Positions 7,580 through 15,361 of a stretch of 37,232 bases of DNA are shown piece by piece. This DNA comes from Armatimonadota bacterium (GTDB taxonomy: Bacteria > Armatimonadota > DTGP01 > JAKQQT01), in contig DASXVS010000036.1 of NCBI GenBank assembly GCA_036504095.1, positions 1 through 37,232 on the forward strand. The letters run 5' to 3'. Position numbers and translations under genes: made by a program. Position 1 is the first letter of the stretch. Each line of letters opens with the position of its first letter. Under the pieces are notes generated by a model, which was not told the DNA's origin, ran no database searches, and was given only the letters and a program-made list of their open reading frames with translations.

Positions 7580-7592
7580 TCCCGTTACGGGA
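7580..7592. promoter_or_regulatory. 13-bp palindrome, candidate XRE operator
   Basis: TCCCGTTACGGGA is a perfect palindrome around a central base. It lies between the divergent promoters and the XRE start codon, 20 bases upstream of the minus-strand -35. It is the most symmetrical element in the intergenic region and is well placed for the adjacent XRE protein to repress its own transcript and affect the opposing promoter. Confidence 0.5.
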
Positions 7593-7616
7593 TACGCCGC
7601 CCGGAGGGACCCCGGC

Positions 7617-7988
7617 ATGAGCCTGCTGGAGTACGTCGCGCAGAGGATCCGCGCCCTGAGAACGGCCAGGGGACTGTCGCAGGAAGCCCTGGCGAAGAGC
7701 CTGGCGGTCGCGACCAACACCGTCTCGCGGTGGGAGACCGGAGCCTACAGGCCGTCGATCGAGGACCTGGACAAGCTGGCCCGCTTCTTCCGGGTCTCCG
7801 TGCTCGAGTTCTTCCCGCAGGAGGACCAACCGGCCAACGCCCCGGTGGCCGCCCTGCTGCGGGCGGCGAAGGACCTTCCCGAGCAAGACATCCTGGAGCT
7901 CCGCCGATTCGCTGAATTCCGCCAGGCCCAGGCGCTGCTTCGCGACGGCTCAAAGAAGCGGCCTGGCCGCAAGAGGAAGGAGGCCTGA
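7617..7988 (+). CDS. XRE-family transcriptional regulator
   Basis: A 123-residue protein. Residues 5-60 are a classic Cro/C1-type helix-turn-helix (IRALRTARGLSQEALAK, then a NTVSRWETG recognition region and PSIEDLDKLARFF). A short hydrophilic linker, a helical segment and a basic tail (KKRPGRKRK) follow. GGAGGG lies 8 bases before the ATG. Its stop overlaps the start of the ImmA/IrrE gene (TGATG). XRE-ImmA pairs are well known in integrative elements, where the protease cleaves the repressor to induce the element. Here the likely controlled unit is the divergent ubiquitin-like operon, inferred from shared promoter DNA. Confidence 0.88.
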   Translation: MSLLEYVAQRIRALRTARGLSQEALAKSLAVATNTVSRWETGAYRPSIEDLDKLARFFRVSVLEFFPQEDQPANAPVAALLRAAKDLPEQDILELRRFAEFRQAQALLRDGSKKRPGRKRKEA

Positions 7989-8611
7989 TGACCCGTTCCC
8001 AGTACTACGACCGCCTGCGGGCCCTGGCCCGCGAGGTGAGGCTTGAGCACAGCCTCACAAGCCCGCGCGTCACCCTGTCCGACATGCGGCGGATCTACAA
8101 GGCGTACGGGATACGGATCGTCTACTGGCGGCACCGGATGCGGAAGCTGCGCGGCGCCTACTTCCGGGACGAGACGGGGGCGCACGTGATGGTAGACGCC
8201 ACCCTGCCGGACGAGCAGCGGATCTTCACCCTGGCCCACGAACTCAAGCACCACCTGGCGGGCGACGACCCGGCGGAGCGGTCGGATGACGCCGCCGTGA
8301 GCGACCCCGCCGAGATCGGCGCGGAGGTCTTCGCCGCCGAGCTCATATTCCCCGACCAGGACTTCGCCGCCGCCCTCGGACAGGCGGGAGTCGTCTTGGG
8401 TGTATGCCCGGCGGAGGCCATCGTCCGCCTCAAGCACGACAGCAGGACCACGCTGAGCTATGCCGCGCTCGCCAAGAAGGCTGTCTTCCTGGGATTCGCC
8501 CCGAGGGGCGCCTTCGAGAAGGTGTTCTGGAAGAAACTCGAGGAGAACGTCTATGGAGAGCCGCTGTACAAGCGGATTAACCGCCGCCGGCAGCAACGCG
8601 GGAGCGGCTGA
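7988..8611 (+). CDS. ImmA/IrrE-family metallopeptidase
   Basis: A 207-residue protein with the zinc-metallopeptidase motif HELKH at 84-88 and a third-ligand candidate E113 in GAEVFAAELIFP, the normal ImmA/IrrE arrangement. The N-terminal 70 residues give the usual small domain and strand region. ImmA cleaves a phage-type repressor; IrrE/PprI cleaves DdrO after DNA damage. Translational coupling with the upstream XRE gene makes that protein the probable substrate. Another possibility is that it also acts on the ubiquitin-like products, because the divergent operon lacks a recognisable JAB deconjugase; there is no direct evidence for this. Confidence 0.87.
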   Translation: MTRSQYYDRLRALAREVRLEHSLTSPRVTLSDMRRIYKAYGIRIVYWRHRMRKLRGAYFRDETGAHVMVDATLPDEQRIFTLAHELKHHLAGDDPAERSDDAAVSDPAEIGAEVFAAELIFPDQDFAAALGQAGVVLGVCPAEAIVRLKHDSRTTLSYAALAKKAVFLGFAPRGAFEKVFWKKLEENVYGEPLYKRINRRRQQRGSG

Positions 8612-8706
8612 CCGCCTCCAACCGGCCGCTAAGCAGCCAGGCTAATGCGCGGCCTGCCCAGTCGCCGGGCGGTCCGCGGCACGCCTGTTGCGGTCTCCAG
8701 ACGAAT

Positions 8707-8742
8707 AAGGGGGCGGGCTGGAGCCGCCCCCTTCGGGGTTTT
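8707..8742 (+). terminator. Rho-independent terminator after the XRE-ImmA pair
   Basis: A GGGGGCGG/CCGCCCCC stem with a 7-base loop, then CTTCGGGGTTTT. It lies about 100 bases past the ImmA stop codon and in front of the convergent gene ending at 8782, so it may serve both directions. Confidence 0.6.
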
Positions 8743-8781
8743 GTCGGAACGGTTCCGGCGCTCGGTTCGGCGCCGGCCCGT

Positions 8782-9186
8782 TCAGGGAAGTTCAGACTCC
8801 GCCCCCGCCGCCACCAGGCGTGCCGTTACGCGCAGCACCTCGGCGTCCGCCTGGACGGCGCTGCGCTCACGCTTGAGTCCCGAGAGTTCGGAGAGCAACC
8901 GCTGGCATTCGCTGTCCTCGGCGGTTTCCTGTTCGATGAGGGCCTTGCGGGCCATGTCGTTGGTGGCGAGAGGCTTGTTATCCGCCCCTCGCCGGTCGAC
9001 CACGTCCGCGGCGATGTAGGCGCTGCGGACGGCATACTCGCGTTCGAGACCGAGGATTCTAGTATCGAGCCGACCGGTCTCAGTGAGCGCCCTGTGGAGC
9101 GCAATGGGTACCGATTTCACCGCCGCCGCGAGAGGCAGTGCCTCCAGCACGGCGGCAACCGGCGTCATGTCCTTCGTAGTCGCCAT
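8782..9186 (-). CDS. Small helical protein of the phage/plasmid-type module
   Basis: A 134-residue protein I do not recognise. It is alanine-, leucine- and glutamate-rich, and the second half (about 80-125, LSELSGLKRERSAVQADAEVL) looks like a helical or coiled-coil stretch. AGGAG precedes the ATG at 9186 by 8 bases. It is the last gene of a minus-strand run with an ERF/Rad52-like candidate and a DUF932 protein, ending before the terminator at 8707-8742. Small helical proteins of this type often accompany phage single-strand annealing genes, but no function can be given. Confidence 0.65.
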   Translation of the reverse strand: MATTKDMTPVAAVLEALPLAAAVKSVPIALHRALTETGRLDTRILGLEREYAVRSAYIAADVVDRRGADNKPLATNDMARKALIEQETAEDSECQRLLSELSGLKRERSAVQADAEVLRVTARLVAAGAESELP

Positions 9187-9211
9187 TTGACTTCTCCTTG
9201 CGGCAGCGGCG

Positions 9212-9730
9212 TTACGCCGTCACCGACTGCTGCTGGTGCTTCGGGCACAAGGGGCGCCCGAACTTGTTCACGCTCACGTCACGCTGACCTTTGGTCAAGG
9301 GCCGTCCGCACTCCTCGCAGGCAAGGGCGCCAGTCGGTTCGGCGCGGTTAGGACGATAACCATTACCATTGCCGTTTCCGCGCGGGGCGTCGACAATTCG
9401 TTCCCCTTCGCCAAATTCAGGTGCGAACTGGGTTCCGTATCCGAGCACGCCGAGCGCCCGGCCGATGGCACCGGTCGAGGCCTTCTCCACGAAGTCGGCG
9501 AAGTTGGCAGCGCTTTCCATCTTGACGCCGGCGGCCAGAAGCCGTCCTTCGTGGTCGGTAACCGTGGCGGAGAAGACCGCGACACCGCGCTGCAGGTCGA
9601 GTTCGACGACCTGGGTATCGATGCCGAAGTCGGGGTGTTCCTCTCGGAACCACACCAGGCGGAACGCGACCGGAAGGTACTCCCGGCCGCCCTGAACCCT
9701 GATGATGTGTTTCCTCACGTCAAATGCCAT
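9212..9730 (-). CDS. ERF/Rad52-like candidate ssDNA-annealing protein with zinc-ribbon tail
   Basis: A 172-residue protein beginning MAFDVRKHIIRVQGG. The core (YLPVAFRLVWFREEHPD, then DHEGRLLAAG, then STGAIGRALGVLGYGT followed by FGEGERIVDAP) has the look of phage or plasmid proteins of the ERF/Rad52-type annealing group, in which a TGAIGRAL-like segment is prominent. The C-terminus adds a small zinc-binding motif (CEECG, about 20 residues, then LCPKH). GGAGG lies 9 bases before the ATG at 9730. The frame stays open further upstream, but those residues are the shadow of the preceding genes. The annealing role is an inference from pattern, not from a decisive motif. Confidence 0.6.
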   Translation of the reverse strand: MAFDVRKHIIRVQGGREYLPVAFRLVWFREEHPDFGIDTQVVELDLQRGVAVFSATVTDHEGRLLAAGVKMESAANFADFVEKASTGAIGRALGVLGYGTQFAPEFGEGERIVDAPRGNGNGNGYRPNRAEPTGALACEECGRPLTKGQRDVSVNKFGRPLCPKHQQQSVTA

Positions 9731-9734
9731 TCTG

Positions 9735-9932
9735 TCAGTCCTCCATTTCCTCACACTCGCGGAACCGCGGGCAGCCGCACCCTGGCAGGTTGCACACTGC
9801 CGCCGTTCCGTCCCGGTTTCCCGCGTGCTCCTCGTCTGCGTGTCCGCACAGGCAGGTGCGGGGCAGTGCCGCTGGCAGTCGGGTTCGTTGCCGCCGGATG
9901 TCCGGCGTCGTAAATGGTGTTGTACTCGCCAT
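9735..9932 (-). CDS. Small cysteine-rich protein (or frameshifted C-terminus of the 10113 gene)
   Basis: A 65-residue frame from ATG 9932. The last 40 residues look like a real zinc-binding segment: CLCGHADEEH, a 13-residue spacer, then CNLPGCGCPRF. The stop overlaps the Shine-Dalgarno of the ERF-like gene, as expected for a genuine operon member. Ribosome-binding support for ATG 9932 is weak (only GGA), and most of the frame overlaps the gene starting at 10113. It may be a nested gene or the true C-terminus of that gene reached through a frameshift. Confidence 0.5.
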   Translation of the reverse strand: MASTTPFTTPDIRRQRTRLPAALPRTCLCGHADEEHAGNRDGTAAVCNLPGCGCPRFRECEEMED

Positions 9933-10113
9933 ATGGGATCCGCTTTCGATGGACAATGCGGAAGTAGCGCTGGCCGGCGTTGCCGTGGATTTCGCCGATG
10001 GTATCGAGCACGGAGGCCAAGCCTTGGGCTTCGACGCAGGCCAGGATGATGTCGTACAGTTGCAGGGGGTAGTCGGCCAGGTGCTCGCGCACCACGGCGA
10101 CAATGCGTTCCAT
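9751..10113 (-). CDS. Hypothetical protein, reliable N-terminal half
   Basis: A 120-residue frame with a good GGAGGG seven bases before the ATG at 10113. Residues 1-72 (MERIVAVVREHLADYPLQ through GEYNTIYDAGH) look like real protein: alternating helices and a YFRIVHRKR strand. The remainder is arginine- and proline-rich and reads like the shadow of the overlapping cysteine-rich frame. The real product may therefore be these 72 residues joined to the cysteine-rich segment by a frameshift. It sits between the DUF932 gene and the ERF-like gene. No function recognised. Confidence 0.5.
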   Translation of the reverse strand: MERIVAVVREHLADYPLQLYDIILACVEAQGLASVLDTIGEIHGNAGQRYFRIVHRKRIPYGEYNTIYDAGHPAATNPTASGTAPHLPVRTRRRGARGKPGRNGGSVQPARVRLPAVPRV

Positions 10114-10146
10114 CTCGGTCCCTCCAATCGGCGTGAGCCGTGCGCA

Positions 10147-11301
10147 CTAAGCCGCAACGATCTCACGAATATCGGAAGGTGTGAGGGTTAGGATCCGACC
10201 GCCGACCGCTTCCAGTTCGGTGGCCCGGTCATAATTGCTGAGGGTCGCGGCCGTGGCGGTTACGGCATTGCTGAGGCCCCACATGCTGAGGTCCGCCCCC
10301 TCGATGAGATTATTGAGGACGGCATCCTTCTCGTGCTGGATGAGGCCGAATCGCCGCGACGTTGCCTCGACGCATTTCTCGACGCTGCCGATGATTTTGA
10401 TCTCGGTCGATTCCTGCATCCGCGCCGTAAACTCGCGGAAGCGCGTTTCGTCCAGGACGTCCGCAATGTGGTCCCTGAGCTTCAGGAGCCGAGCCCTGGC
10501 GTCGGCGATGCGGGTGTCAGAGCGGTAGATGCCGCCGTCGTCGTCGGACTGGAGGGTGCGGCCGAGGTGGCGCTGCCGATAGGCGTCCTCACGGATCAGG
10601 CCGTTCGTGCAGACCAGCACGCAGACGTACTGCTGCACCACGCACGAGCACCAGCCCGTTTCGCTGTTCATCAGGACGAAACCGGCCCGTACGACCTGCG
10701 GTTCCTTGAGGTAGCCGTGGCCTCCGGACGGCTGGACAACGGCCTCCAGCGTTGGGCTAATCACCTTCATGTACAGCCGGCGTTCGGTGACTTCGCAGGA
10801 GACGACAGTGTCGGGCGATAGTCCGGATTCCGTGAGGATCTTGGCTGCGACCGTGAACACGTCGATGTTGTCGATGTCGGGGTTGAAGCTATCGGAGAGG
10901 AAGGCTCGGGCCTTCCCGTCCAGCGTGCGAACGAGGCGTCGATCGGTCCCCTTGTTCGACATCAGGGTGTTCACCAGCACGTCGAAGAGCGGAGTGTCCG
11001 GTTCTTTGTATCCGCCGCGCAAGTCGTCGTACCCATTCACGCCGTCGATCGGGATCCGCAGGGTCTCGGTCTGGGTGCGCAGCCGGTCGTAGAAGGTCTT
11101 GGGAATGCCGAGGTAGTCGGCGATCTGGCCGTGGGCGATCTCGGCCAACGGATAGTCGTGCCCGGCACCGTCGAGTACGAGGCGGCTGACGCCGTTGCTT
11201 CTGAGGCACATCGTCTCGGCGTCGGCCAGGTAGTCCTGTTTGGCGGTCGCCTGTCGTTCCAGTTCCGCCGCCAGTTCAGGCAGCGGGCGTCCTTGTTTCA
11301 T
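10147..11301 (-). CDS. DUF932-domain protein (phage/plasmid-type)
   Basis: A 384-residue protein of the DUF932 family, frequent on phages and plasmids. Typical segments are an early IPKTFYDRL block, SDSFNPDIDNIDVF in the first half, then GFVLMNSETGWCSC and VCTNGLIR in the middle, and a helical C-terminal third. I choose the ATG at 11301, preceded by AGGAG seven bases upstream, over an in-frame TTG at 11319. It is the first gene of the minus-strand phage/plasmid-type module. The family has no firmly established biochemical role; proximity to a candidate annealing protein suggests DNA replication or recombination during transfer. Confidence 0.82.
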   Translation of the reverse strand: MKQGRPLPELAAELERQATAKQDYLADAETMCLRSNGVSRLVLDGAGHDYPLAEIAHGQIADYLGIPKTFYDRLRTQTETLRIPIDGVNGYDDLRGGYKEPDTPLFDVLVNTLMSNKGTDRRLVRTLDGKARAFLSDSFNPDIDNIDVFTVAAKILTESGLSPDTVVSCEVTERRLYMKVISPTLEAVVQPSGGHGYLKEPQVVRAGFVLMNSETGWCSCVVQQYVCVLVCTNGLIREDAYRQRHLGRTLQSDDDGGIYRSDTRIADARARLLKLRDHIADVLDETRFREFTARMQESTEIKIIGSVEKCVEATSRRFGLIQHEKDAVLNNLIEGADLSMWGLSNAVTATAATLSNYDRATELEAVGGRILTLTPSDIREIVAA

Positions 11302-11399
11302 TAACTGTCTCCTTGTCAAAGAGCAATGATTTGCGGCTCCTCTTGGGGCCGGGGCTCTTCTGGAAACAGCGTACGGCGTTCGGAACAGGCGTGCAACGA

Positions 11400-11413
11400 C
11401 CGTTGCGCAACGG
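11400..11413. promoter_or_regulatory. 14-bp perfect palindrome upstream of the DUF932 operon
   Basis: CCGTTGCGCAACGG is fully self-complementary and lies about 100 bases before the DUF932 start, between that gene and the end of the SARP gene. It is a likely dimeric-regulator site for the recombination module. Confidence 0.45.
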
Positions 11414-11460
11414 CATCAAGTTAGGTAGACACTTTGTTGACCTGCGCCGACCGGCTTCGC

Positions 11461-14400
11461 TCAGGCGGTCAGGTAGTCGAGTGCGAGTTGTCCCGCCTCT
11501 TCGAGGGTCAGGGATGCCCCGATCTGCCGTTCACGGTCGAGCACTTCCGCGCCGAGTTGGCTCGTGAGTTCGGCGATATGCTGACGCAACGGCTCGGCTG
11601 CAACAGGCCAGAGCACCAGCTTCAGCTTTTCCCGCGCCGACATGGTAGCCCCGAGAAGCTGCGCTGCCATACCAAACGAACGCTCTCTGGTCGCTAAGGC
11701 AGCGACATCATCCAGAGCGCTCGCGATATCGCCTTTGTGCTGGAGGCTGAGGTAGGCGGGGAGCGATTCCGTGAAGGCGCGGCGTGCATCCTCATATCGG
11801 CCTTGACGGAGCGCCAAAGCGCCAAGATAATGGCGCGCCCAAGCCCCTCGTTGGACGTCTCCGATCTCGGCGTTCATTGAGAGCGACTCCAGCAAGTACG
11901 CCGCGGCTTCGTCGTATGCGCCAAGGGCAGTAGAGACAAGACCCAGATTCGCGAGCGCCAACACCTGATGCCGAAATGCGTTTTCCGCGCGGTGAATTGC
12001 CAGGCTCTCCAACCACTTCGCCTGTGCGCCAGAAAAGTCTCCCACGGCATAGAGGACTAGCCCCCAATTGTCAAGGACGGGACCGTAAGGGCCCTTAAGC
12101 TTCCTTGTGGTCAGAATTGTTAGTGCCTCCTCGAGTCGTGGTATCGCCGCGGCAAAGTCGCCAATATCGATATCGTACATCGCCAAGTTGTTGAGCGTCT
12201 GAGCGACTAGGTCGCCCCGTCGGGGATGTTCTTTGACCTCCTCGCGGCGGACCTTCAAGGCGCGCAGAAGGAGGCGACGGGCCAAACCGAGACGCCCCTG
12301 ATCTCGATGCAATAAGGCACTGACCTCCAGAACACCAGCGACGCCCAAGCGCGATTTAGCGCCAACGTAGACGCTGTAGCTTCGTCCATAGAGCCGGCGA
12401 GCCTGTGGAAGGTCGCCCAAGTGCTGGGCCATGTCGCCGGCACCAAAACAGGCCGTGCCGAGATCATACGAAGGTGAAGCGTTTCCTGCCACATCGAGGA
12501 TACGAATCAGGTAGTCGTAGCCCTCCCGCAGACGGCCACGCTCCCGCCAGTATTGCCACATCAGTGATGCCGCATGGAGTACCTGCGCCACTGCGCCGAC
12601 CGCCAGGCCAGCGTCAATGGCACCGATGAGGTTGTCGTACTCCGCGTCGTAATCACGAAACCGATCGCCGCCGAGAGGGATCTGAAGATGCGCGTCCGCC
12701 GCGAACGTCGCGAAGTACGCCGCAAACTTGGCCAGTGTGGCTTCACGTTCCGTACCGCTCAAGAGTGTCTGAGCGAATTCTTGAACGGGGACGAGCATTC
12801 GGTAACGCTTGCCTTCCGCGCGGCCGCTGACATCTAGCAGCGATGCGCCAGCAAGCTCGTCGAGCCAGTAGCTTACGTCGTCGGCGGCTATATCGTCGAA
12901 TCCACAAACCTCTCGCGCAGCGTCGGCGGAACATCCGCCAACGAAGACGGCCAGCCGCCGAAAGAGAGCCGTGCCCTCCTTGGAGAGGAGGCGGTAACTC
13001 CAGTCGATGGTCTGCCTCAGGGTAGTGTGGCGCAAGTCCCTTGGCTTCTCAGCTGCCCGCACGCCTAGCCCCTGGCTTCGCCATTGAGCGACAACTTCGT
13101 CGACGCGTGGGCGCAGGTATAGCTGACCAGCCATTATCTCGATCGCCAAGGGAATACCTCCCGAATCCCGGCACAACTCTTCTACGAGAAGTGCGTTCTC
13201 CACCGTCACGCGGAACTCAACTGGAGCGGAGCCAGAATCAGGCTCGATGGCGACCATGCCGACACCTTCGCCCCTGTCACGACGCTGAATGGCACGCGTG
13301 GCCCGGTGCTCGAAGAGCTGGACGCTGAGGAATGTCCGGAAGGAATCCAGCATGCGATAGTCCCCAGGTTCCGGGACCGTAAGTGGGGAAACCGGCAGCG
13401 TCGCCCCGCGCACGGCGCGTGGAAGGGGGATGCGCGTCGTCAGAATGAGGCGAACTCCCTCACAGCCAAGAAGCGAGACGACGAGTAACGAACACTCAAG
13501 CGCAACGTGTTCAAGATTGTCCAGAACTAGGAGCAATGGTCGGTCGCCCAATGTAGCGCAAAGCGCGCCAATGGGATCAGTGTTTGCCTCACCGGGCTGA
13601 TCCCGCATGCCTAGCGCGTTCTTAATGTGGCGGGCCAGGCGCGCCGGATCGGGTCGCTTCGTATCTTCGGCGGTGACAGTGATGAAATCGACCACCCGAG
13701 CCCCAGTTGGAAATGAAGGTGAGGAGTCGGGTTGAGCGTAGTTTTCCTGTACGCGGTGAGCGGCGCTGAGCGCTAGTTGGGTCTTGCCGACGCCAGGCGG
13801 TCCGGTGATTGTCACCATTCGATCGTTGGCGAGGCGCCAGGCCGCTTCGCGAATCGTCGTGTCACGCCCGACCAGATCCCGCTCTCGCTCTCGGATCGGG
13901 TGTGTGCCATCGGGTGCCGTCCAGAAGTCAGCTTCGGCTAACCGCACCTCTCGTCCCGATATCACCCTAGCGAGTGCGTCCGCGGCTTGGGAGCGACCGT
14001 GGCGCCTCGAAAACATGGCGTACGCCTCGGTGGCTCCCGTGTAATCGCCGATGTCGGACATGGCCTGCATCTGATGCAAGACAATCACTTCACTGAGTGC
14101 GGGATGGAGCCCGTCGGCCCTAGATAGGAAGGTCAAGGCTTCTGCGAAGCGAAGCCGACGGCACGCCCGTATACACGTTTCCAGCACGTCTTGCCTCGCC
14201 GCGGCTAGCCATTGCCATCGGTCATCTGACAACAGCGGTTGGTACCGGGCCAGAACCTGCCGGAGACGAAGATTCGTGGATTCGCTCCACACACCTTCCA
14301 TACACGCCATCAAGTCCGCCCTGAACTCCCACAAGTCCACGGTCACCACTTCCGGATTGAGGACCAGTCCATACGGACCGCTGTCGCGCAGCGCTTGTTC

Positions 14401-14631
14401 ACCGAGTAGCGCGCGCAATCGAGTGAGCTGAGCAGACAGGGCGTTGAACGGGTGCTTGTCCTCCCGGCGAGTCACGAGCGCGACGAGACGAGTTCTTTCA
14501 GTAGGTTTGTCGCCGGCGAAGGCTAAGACTGCCAGCAATTGCCAAGGCATGCGACGGTCGAAGGCCAGCTCTTTCCCGCCAACTAGTACGCTTGCATGCT
14601 TCCCGAATAGATTGACGCGAATTCTGTTCAT
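11461..14631 (-). CDS. SARP-type regulator with NB-ARC ATPase and TPR repeats
   Basis: A 1056-residue protein. Residues 1-100 are a winged-helix OmpR/SARP-like DNA-binding domain; about 100-235 is a helical bacterial transcriptional activator domain (BTAD). From about 250 comes an NB-ARC/STAND NTPase with Walker A GPPGVGKT at 277-284, Walker B LLLVLD ending at D371 and sensor LTTR at 397-400. The C-terminal 400 residues are TPR-like helical repeats (several ALANLGLV- and LNNLAMY-type units). This is the AfsR-like architecture, in which a ligand sensed by the repeats switches the ATPase and DNA binding. It is divergent from the CDC48-like cassette and has direct repeats over its own start region, which suggests autoregulation and control of that cassette. 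TGAGG lies close to the ATG. Confidence 0.88.
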   Translation of the reverse strand: MNRIRVNLFGKHASVLVGGKELAFDRRMPWQLLAVLAFAGDKPTERTRLVALVTRREDKHPFNALSAQLTRLRALLGEQALRDSGPYGLVLNPEVVTVDLWEFRADLMACMEGVWSESTNLRLRQVLARYQPLLSDDRWQWLAAARQDVLETCIRACRRLRFAEALTFLSRADGLHPALSEVIVLHQMQAMSDIGDYTGATEAYAMFSRRHGRSQAADALARVISGREVRLAEADFWTAPDGTHPIRERERDLVGRDTTIREAAWRLANDRMVTITGPPGVGKTQLALSAAHRVQENYAQPDSSPSFPTGARVVDFITVTAEDTKRPDPARLARHIKNALGMRDQPGEANTDPIGALCATLGDRPLLLVLDNLEHVALECSLLVVSLLGCEGVRLILTTRIPLPRAVRGATLPVSPLTVPEPGDYRMLDSFRTFLSVQLFEHRATRAIQRRDRGEGVGMVAIEPDSGSAPVEFRVTVENALLVEELCRDSGGIPLAIEIMAGQLYLRPRVDEVVAQWRSQGLGVRAAEKPRDLRHTTLRQTIDWSYRLLSKEGTALFRRLAVFVGGCSADAAREVCGFDDIAADDVSYWLDELAGASLLDVSGRAEGKRYRMLVPVQEFAQTLLSGTEREATLAKFAAYFATFAADAHLQIPLGGDRFRDYDAEYDNLIGAIDAGLAVGAVAQVLHAASLMWQYWRERGRLREGYDYLIRILDVAGNASPSYDLGTACFGAGDMAQHLGDLPQARRLYGRSYSVYVGAKSRLGVAGVLEVSALLHRDQGRLGLARRLLLRALKVRREEVKEHPRRGDLVAQTLNNLAMYDIDIGDFAAAIPRLEEALTILTTRKLKGPYGPVLDNWGLVLYAVGDFSGAQAKWLESLAIHRAENAFRHQVLALANLGLVSTALGAYDEAAAYLLESLSMNAEIGDVQRGAWARHYLGALALRQGRYEDARRAFTESLPAYLSLQHKGDIASALDDVAALATRERSFGMAAQLLGATMSAREKLKLVLWPVAAEPLRQHIAELTSQLGAEVLDRERQIGASLTLEEAGQLALDYLTA

Positions 14632-14640
14632 TTTGCCTCA

Positions 14641-14691
14641 GGTATCACGCCTGTTCGTCACCGGTGTCAGCCCCGTGGACTCAGGTGTCAG
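14641..14691. promoter_or_regulatory. Three phased direct repeats, candidate SARP operator
   Basis: GGTATCAC (14641-14648), GGTGTCAG (14663-14670) and GGTGTCAG (14684-14691) start 22 and 21 bases apart, about two helical turns. An inverted relative (CAGGTGTTAT on the minus strand) sits at 14785-14794. SARP and OmpR-type winged helices typically bind direct repeats spaced by whole turns. The repeats begin immediately upstream of the regulator's Shine-Dalgarno. Confidence 0.5.
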
Positions 14692-14803
14692 GTCCGAGGC
14701 GCGAGTAGTTGCCGTCGCCTGACGCGAGGTCGCAATCTGTCACAACAGCCGAATACTGCGATGCCACCGCACCTTGACAACCGCATAACACCTGGCTTTC
14801 ACC

Positions 14804-14852
14804 GCCGACCTTGGTCGAGTGACCCAAACCGGGTCACTCGACCAAGGTCGGC
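14804..14852. repeat. Perfect inverted repeat, 22-bp arms with 5-base loop
   Basis: Arms at 14804-14825 and 14831-14852 are exact reverse complements around AAACC. The stem contains GGTCGAGTGACCC. It lies in the divergent region between the SARP gene and the XRE-like gene, 60 bases before the latter's start. There is no T-run, so it is not a simple terminator. It could be a cruciform protein-binding site, an mRNA leader structure or a single-strand origin or recombination hairpin. Confidence 0.85.
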
Positions 14853-14912
14853 TGATTGAAGTGTACTTCGCAGACATCGAACTTGGCGACAAGTGTCGAT
14901 GCACTGCGGGAA

Positions 14913-15233
14913 ATGGAGTTGTCCGTGAAAGATGGTTTGGATCTGCGCCTTACCGAGGCGCGAGAGGCCGCGAACCTGACAAGGCCAATTGCGTCCCGTC
15001 GACTCCGCGTCAGCGAAGGTTATCTAGCCTTAGTCGAACACGGCGGAATCCCGTCCTACCGCCTCGCGCAGCGAATGGCAAGACTATACGGTTGTTCACT
15101 TGATTCGATCCTGAGGGCAACGGGGTGCCCTGGGAAACGCACAGCTTCGCGCCGCGGCCGCCGGCACGAAGCCACATCAATTCAGTCCCGCGGTCCGCCT
15201 AAGCGGTCTCGACTAAGGCCCTTCCGCCGTTAA
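14913..15233 (+). CDS. Small XRE-like helix-turn-helix protein with basic tail
   Basis: A 106-residue frame from ATG 14913 (MELSVKDGLDLRLT). Residues 8-68 resemble a Cro/C1-type HTH: LRLTEAREAANLTRP, then RVSEGYLALVEHGG at the recognition region, then LAQRMARLYGCSLDSIL. The last 35 residues are arginine-rich. The ribosome-binding site is weak; in-frame ATG 14856 is an alternative but would start within 4 bases of the hairpin. The stop TAA overlaps a downstream ATG at 15233. It opens the plus-strand cassette and is a likely local regulator. Confidence 0.6.
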   Translation: MELSVKDGLDLRLTEAREAANLTRPIASRRLRVSEGYLALVEHGGIPSYRLAQRMARLYGCSLDSILRATGCPGKRTASRRGRRHEATSIQSRGPPKRSRLRPFRR

Positions 15234-15361
15234 TGGAGTTGGACTCTGAACGGAACGCGACGGCGGGGTTACCGAGCGGAAACGTCCGCTCTAATGAATC
15301 GACCATTGCCGCCTGGGCGGAGGGCCAAGCCCTCTCTCGGACGGCGGAAGGAGGGATTGAA

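Noticed and set aside
8645-9019. 124-codon plus-strand frame after ImmA
   Set aside because: Crosses the terminator at 8707-8742 and is the antisense of the 8782-9186 gene.
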